Positions 7,613-10,233 of a stretch of DNA of 10,233 bases are shown one piece after another (positions within the stretch are counted from its first letter, which is position 1; every line of letters starts with the position of its first letter). Source of the stretch: Bacteroidota bacterium (GTDB taxonomy: Bacteria; Bacteroidota; Ignavibacteria; Kapaibacteriales; UBA2268); the NCBI GenBank assembly GCA_017428585.1, contig JAFRQN010000217.1, positions 1 through 10,233 of the forward strand, in the 5' to 3' direction. Position numbers and translations under genes: made by a program. The notes beneath the pieces were generated by a model. The model was not told the DNA's origin. It made no database searches and was given only the letters and a program-made list of their open reading frames with translations.

Positions 7613-8452
7613 ATGAGTAAATTAAAAAGAAAATTTTTAGTTGTTTGTTTATTTTGTTTTTCTTTTCTTTTAGTTATGTCTTGCAGTGATAAAAATGATA
7701 ATCCTGTTGATTCAGGTTCAGACAAAGTAGAGCAATACATGGCTATTGGCAATACAGCAACATTTGCACAAACTGGTTTTGAAAATGTACTTGGAGTAGA
7801 TGTTCCTATACCAGATTCAAATTATTCATTAACACGTAATATACTTTCTACTGAAAATAAGAATTATAAATTTCAATTTGTTGATGCAGCAACAGGCAAA
7901 GTTGTTCGTACTAATACATTAACTATATCAGGCAGTCAAATCCTTTCAGATTTGAATTTAGATTTAAATGTAATGGGCGCAGGAATTAATTTAGCAATTC
8001 CTAATTTTCCATTGTTGGATTTAAATACTGTAGAATCAAAAAATTTATTAGATTCAACAATAAAATATAAACTTGATGCTTCTACTTTAATGCAAAGTAT
8101 TCCAGCAGGTACTATTATGATTAATATAGATATACAATTAACATCAAAATTAATCAATAATGGAGCAAAAACATTTGCATTAAATGGTGAAAATATAGAA
8201 GTAGTATCTTATACAACAGAGAATAAATTTACAGCAACAATAAATGATCCATTAGCACAACAATTTATGCCAGAATACAACAATAAACTTGTTGCAAGTG
8301 GTTCTTATGAAAACGAAAACTATTTTTCAGCAAAGAATCATTTAGGTATTGTACAACAAACAGAAAAATATTTAATTCATAATGAATTAATAGGTGCTGA
8401 TATAATGAATCAAAAAATAGTTCGTAAAATGGTATCATATACTGAAAAATAA
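7613..8452 (+). CDS. Lipoprotein of unknown function
   Basis: A 279-residue protein that I do not recognise. It has a lipoprotein signal peptide: basic MSKLKRK, a hydrophobic core, and a lipobox-like LVMSC with Cys24 as the expected lipidation site, followed by a polar linker SDKNDNPVDSGSDK. The remainder is rich in beta-prone, Asn/Thr/Ile-rich segments such as LNLDLNVMGAGINLAIPNFP (about 123-142), and ends in repeated polar strands, which suggests an all-beta envelope protein (inference). No catalytic motif or T9SS domain is visible. It lies 43 bases after rho and 27 bases before thioredoxin on the same strand with no terminator in between, so co-transcription is likely, but this says little about function. 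The start is chosen from the GGAG spacing; an upstream ATG at 7601 would add four residues. Confidence 0.85.
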   Translation: MSKLKRKFLVVCLFCFSFLLVMSCSDKNDNPVDSGSDKVEQYMAIGNTATFAQTGFENVLGVDVPIPDSNYSLTRNILSTENKNYKFQFVDAATGKVVRTNTLTISGSQILSDLNLDLNVMGAGINLAIPNFPLLDLNTVESKNLLDSTIKYKLDASTLMQSIPAGTIMINIDIQLTSKLINNGAKTFALNGENIEVVSYTTENKFTATINDPLAQQFMPEYNNKLVASGSYENENYFSAKNHLGIVQQTEKYLIHNELIGADIMNQKIVRKMVSYTEK

Positions 8453-8479
8453 ATAAATTAATAAAATCGGAGAAATAAA

Positions 8480-8806
8480 ATGGCAGAACCATTAAATATA
8501 ACAGATGAAAACTTTGAACAAGAAGTTTTAAAATCAGATGTTCCTGTTCTTGTTGATTTTTGGGCTGAATGGTGCGGTCCTTGCAAGGCTCTATCACCAA
8601 CTATTCATGAAATAGCAGATGAATATACAGGAAAATTTAAAGTTGGCAAATTAGACGTAGATAAATCACCAGAAGCATCTATTAATTATGGTGTACGTTC
8701 TATTCCTTGTTTAATTTTCTTTAAAAATGGTGAAGAATTTGATCGTATAGTTGGACGTGTTCCAAAATCAGAAATCACAGCTAAAATTGATGATATGTTA
8801 GCATAA
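8480..8806 (+). CDS. trxA: Thioredoxin
   Basis: A 108-residue classical cytosolic thioredoxin that reduces disulfides in partner proteins and is itself recharged by thioredoxin reductase, which is not in this window. The active site WCGPCK has Trp31, Cys32 and Cys35, exactly the E. coli numbering. The preceding VLVDFWAEW strand, the KLDVDKSP segment (57-64), the cis-proline region YGVRSIP with Pro76, and LIFFKNGEE follow the standard fold and length. There is no signal peptide. One oddity is Cys77 directly after the cis-proline, where Thr is usual, giving a third cysteine beside the active site. A good GGAG ribosome site (8469-8472) lies seven bases before the ATG. It is the last gene of the rightward group and is followed by a hairpin terminator. 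Confidence 0.96.
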   Translation: MAEPLNITDENFEQEVLKSDVPVLVDFWAEWCGPCKALSPTIHEIADEYTGKFKVGKLDVDKSPEASINYGVRSIPCLIFFKNGEEFDRIVGRVPKSEITAKIDDMLA

Positions 8807-8837
8807 TTATTAAAAATAGCAAAAAAGATATTAAAAT

Positions 8838-8869
8838 AAAAAAGCAATGGAATTTCCATTGCTTTTTTT
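8838..8869. terminator. Bidirectional intrinsic terminator between convergent trxA and OmpA-family gene
   Basis: AAAAAAGCAATGGAA (8838-8852) is the exact complement of TTCCATTGCTTTTTT (8854-8868). The likely structure is a GCAATGG/CCATTGC stem around an AATTT loop, with an A-run on the left and a T-run on the right. It lies 31 bases past the trxA stop and 29 bases past the stop of the minus-strand gene, so one symmetric hairpin can end transcription from both sides. Confidence 0.9.
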
Positions 8870-8897
8870 ATATTTATTCTTCTGTTAATTCTAATAT

Positions 8898-10208
8898 TTA
8901 TTTAAGCATTGTTTTAATTTCTACTCGAACAGTTCTTGATAAAGCTCGTCCTTCAGGAGTTGTATTGTCAAATAGAAGTACTTTATTTCCAAAAGGTTTT
9001 ATAATTGTGTTTTTTACATTTAATGCTTTGCGTACTTCTTCGCAGCGTTTTTTTGCTAAATTTGTATTATATTCTTGGCTTCCGTTTCTATCAGCATAAC
9101 CAGAAATAATAACTTCTGATCCTGGTTTAACTTTTGCTTTTATTTTCTTTAAGTATTCTTTGTCCGCTTTAGCTAATTCTGCTTTATCATAATCAAAAAG
9201 TATCAATGAATATCTTTCTATTACAAAATCATTTTCAGGCAGTTCTCTTTTTTTCATAATGCCTGTTTGTTTTATATTAATGTCTTTCTTGATTTTTTGT
9301 AATTTATTTCTACTATCTTTTAATATAAATTCAATGTTTAATGGATTGTCATTTTTTATATTTTTTAAGTTTTTCAGAATCCATGTAAAATTAGTTAAAA
9401 TAGAGGAAGAAAAATTTGCAATTTCATTGTTGTTATGTTCAACATTAATATTAATTCTATTTATATTTTTATCTTTTACAACAGGTTCAAATTCTATCAT
9501 AGGAGGATTTGCTATTTTTTCAATAAACAATAGTCTTATTGGCTCAAATAAGTCATTTGACTTGCTGCCATCAGGCGCTACTTCTACTCTTGAATTTTCT
9601 TCAATAATATCAGATTGATTAGCTCCCTTTCTTTTAGAATTAGTGCCTGTTTTTACAGTTATTTTGCTTGGACTTATGCCCCAATTTTGCATTAAATAGT
9701 TTTTAACTGCATTTGCACGGCTTAAAGCCAGTGAGCTGTTTTCTGATTCGTCTGCATAACCTGTTAATATGATTTTTGCCGCAGAATTGTCATACATTCT
9801 ATATGCAATTAGATTTATCATTGTATGATTAAGCTCAATAGCATCTGGCGGCAAATGTTCTTCTCTGAAATTGCTTACGCCAAGATCATCTAATTGTTTT
9901 ATGTTGGTGGAAGCAATATTATCACTGTTAGGCGCAAAATAAATATTTGTTAAAATTGGCAGATATTCTTCTGTTTCAATTTCCTCTAACGATAAAGTAA
10001 AATCTTCTGTTTTTACACCGTTGGTATCAATTCCATAAATTTTTAAATCAGCTGATGAACTGCCGCTTTTCTCTTCATCATTGCTTGCTTTGCTGCTTTT
10101 ATTATTATAATTCGTAGAATCTGTTGTAGTTTTAGTATGATTGCAGGCTGAAGCGACAAACAATAATGAAATTATAATAAAAATAAATTTTTTCATTTTC
10201 ATATTCAT
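8898..10208 (-). CDS. Lipoprotein with two OmpA-like peptidoglycan-binding domains
   Basis: A 436-residue envelope protein. The N-terminus is a hydrophobic signal ending FVASAC, with Cys22 as a probable lipidation site, followed by a Ser/Thr/Asn/Lys linker (about 23-55). Domain 1 (about 84-210) is OmpA-like: NIYFAPNSDNI, then LTGYADESENSSLALSRA with Asp153 and Arg164 at the peptidoglycan-contact positions. A middle beta-rich segment (about 235-315) follows. Domain 2 (about 333-433) is a second OmpA-like domain: LILFDYDKAEL, ISGYADRNGSQEYNTNLAKKR with Asp373 and Arg388, and GRALSRTVRVEI. It probably anchors the outer membrane to the cell wall. Possible starts are Met1, Met3 and Met5; the last (10196) gives the neat MKKFIF signal start, and no ribosome site decides. 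There is no beta-barrel. It converges on trxA, and its promoter lies mostly beyond the window end. Confidence 0.9.
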   Translation of the reverse strand: MNMKMKKFIFIIISLLFVASACNHTKTTTDSTNYNNKSSKASNDEEKSGSSSADLKIYGIDTNGVKTEDFTLSLEEIETEEYLPILTNIYFAPNSDNIASTNIKQLDDLGVSNFREEHLPPDAIELNHTMINLIAYRMYDNSAAKIILTGYADESENSSLALSRANAVKNYLMQNWGISPSKITVKTGTNSKRKGANQSDIIEENSRVEVAPDGSKSNDLFEPIRLLFIEKIANPPMIEFEPVVKDKNINRININVEHNNNEIANFSSSILTNFTWILKNLKNIKNDNPLNIEFILKDSRNKLQKIKKDINIKQTGIMKKRELPENDFVIERYSLILFDYDKAELAKADKEYLKKIKAKVKPGSEVIISGYADRNGSQEYNTNLAKKRCEEVRKALNVKNTIIKPFGNKVLLFDNTTPEGRALSRTVRVEIKTMLK

Positions 10209-10233
10209 AAGCTATATATTAAATTATTAAAAG

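Noticed and set aside
8265..8600. 111-codon - strand open frame spanning the lipoprotein end and thioredoxin start
   Set aside because: It is antisense to the well-supported trxA and lipoprotein genes and has no recognisable features.
9259..9618. 119-codon + strand frame with hydrophobic stretches
   Set aside because: It is antisense to the OmpA-family gene. The hydrophobic look comes from reverse-reading Lys/Asn-rich codons.

Overview
This is an AT-rich bacterial chromosome segment carrying the 3' part of a 5S rRNA gene and eight protein genes, seven on the + strand and one on the - strand. The organism is most likely a member of the Bacteroidota/FCB group. Two large secreted proteins end in typical type IX secretion (T9SS) C-terminal sorting domains (a YPNP motif followed by a short beta-sandwich), one of them is an Omp28-type protein, and the 5S sequence resembles Bacteroidota 5S. 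Rho is only 473 residues and lacks the long insertion of Bacteroides-type Rho. Together with the tandem OmpA lipoprotein, this points tentatively to a deep FCB lineage (Ignavibacteria- or Kapabacteria-like) rather than a classical Bacteroides. That placement is inference.

Layout. The partial 5S gene (1 to about 90) ends an rRNA operon and is followed at once by an intrinsic terminator. About 320 bp of AT-rich DNA follows, with one promoter-like motif pair. Next comes a tightly spaced, probably co-transcribed block of three exported proteins: a cysteine-rich protein of unknown function (452-1360), a T9SS cargo of about 621 residues with a possible propeller-like body (1380-3245), and an Omp28-related, thioredoxin-like T9SS cargo (3290-5332). 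A strong hairpin terminator closes the block at 5375-5408.

The second half is housekeeping plus envelope. It holds orotate phosphoribosyltransferase (pyrE, 5512-6045), transcription termination factor Rho (6148-7569), an unrecognised lipoprotein (7613-8452) and thioredoxin (8480-8806). Short gaps suggest that rho, the lipoprotein gene and trxA may be one transcript. Thioredoxin converges on a minus-strand lipoprotein with two OmpA-like peptidoglycan-binding domains (8898-10208), and a symmetric hairpin between them can terminate both strands.

What works together: the three exported proteins look like a cell-surface or secreted module sent through Sec and, for two of them, T9SS. Their partners and substrates cannot be read from the sequence. 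The other genes are conserved core functions. I see no transposon, CRISPR array, phage gene, tRNA or clear defence system, and nothing that clearly amounts to a new biological system. The least explained elements are the 16-cysteine exported protein with its two T9SS neighbours, the Omp28-like protein with only one active-site-like cysteine, and the double-OmpA lipoprotein.
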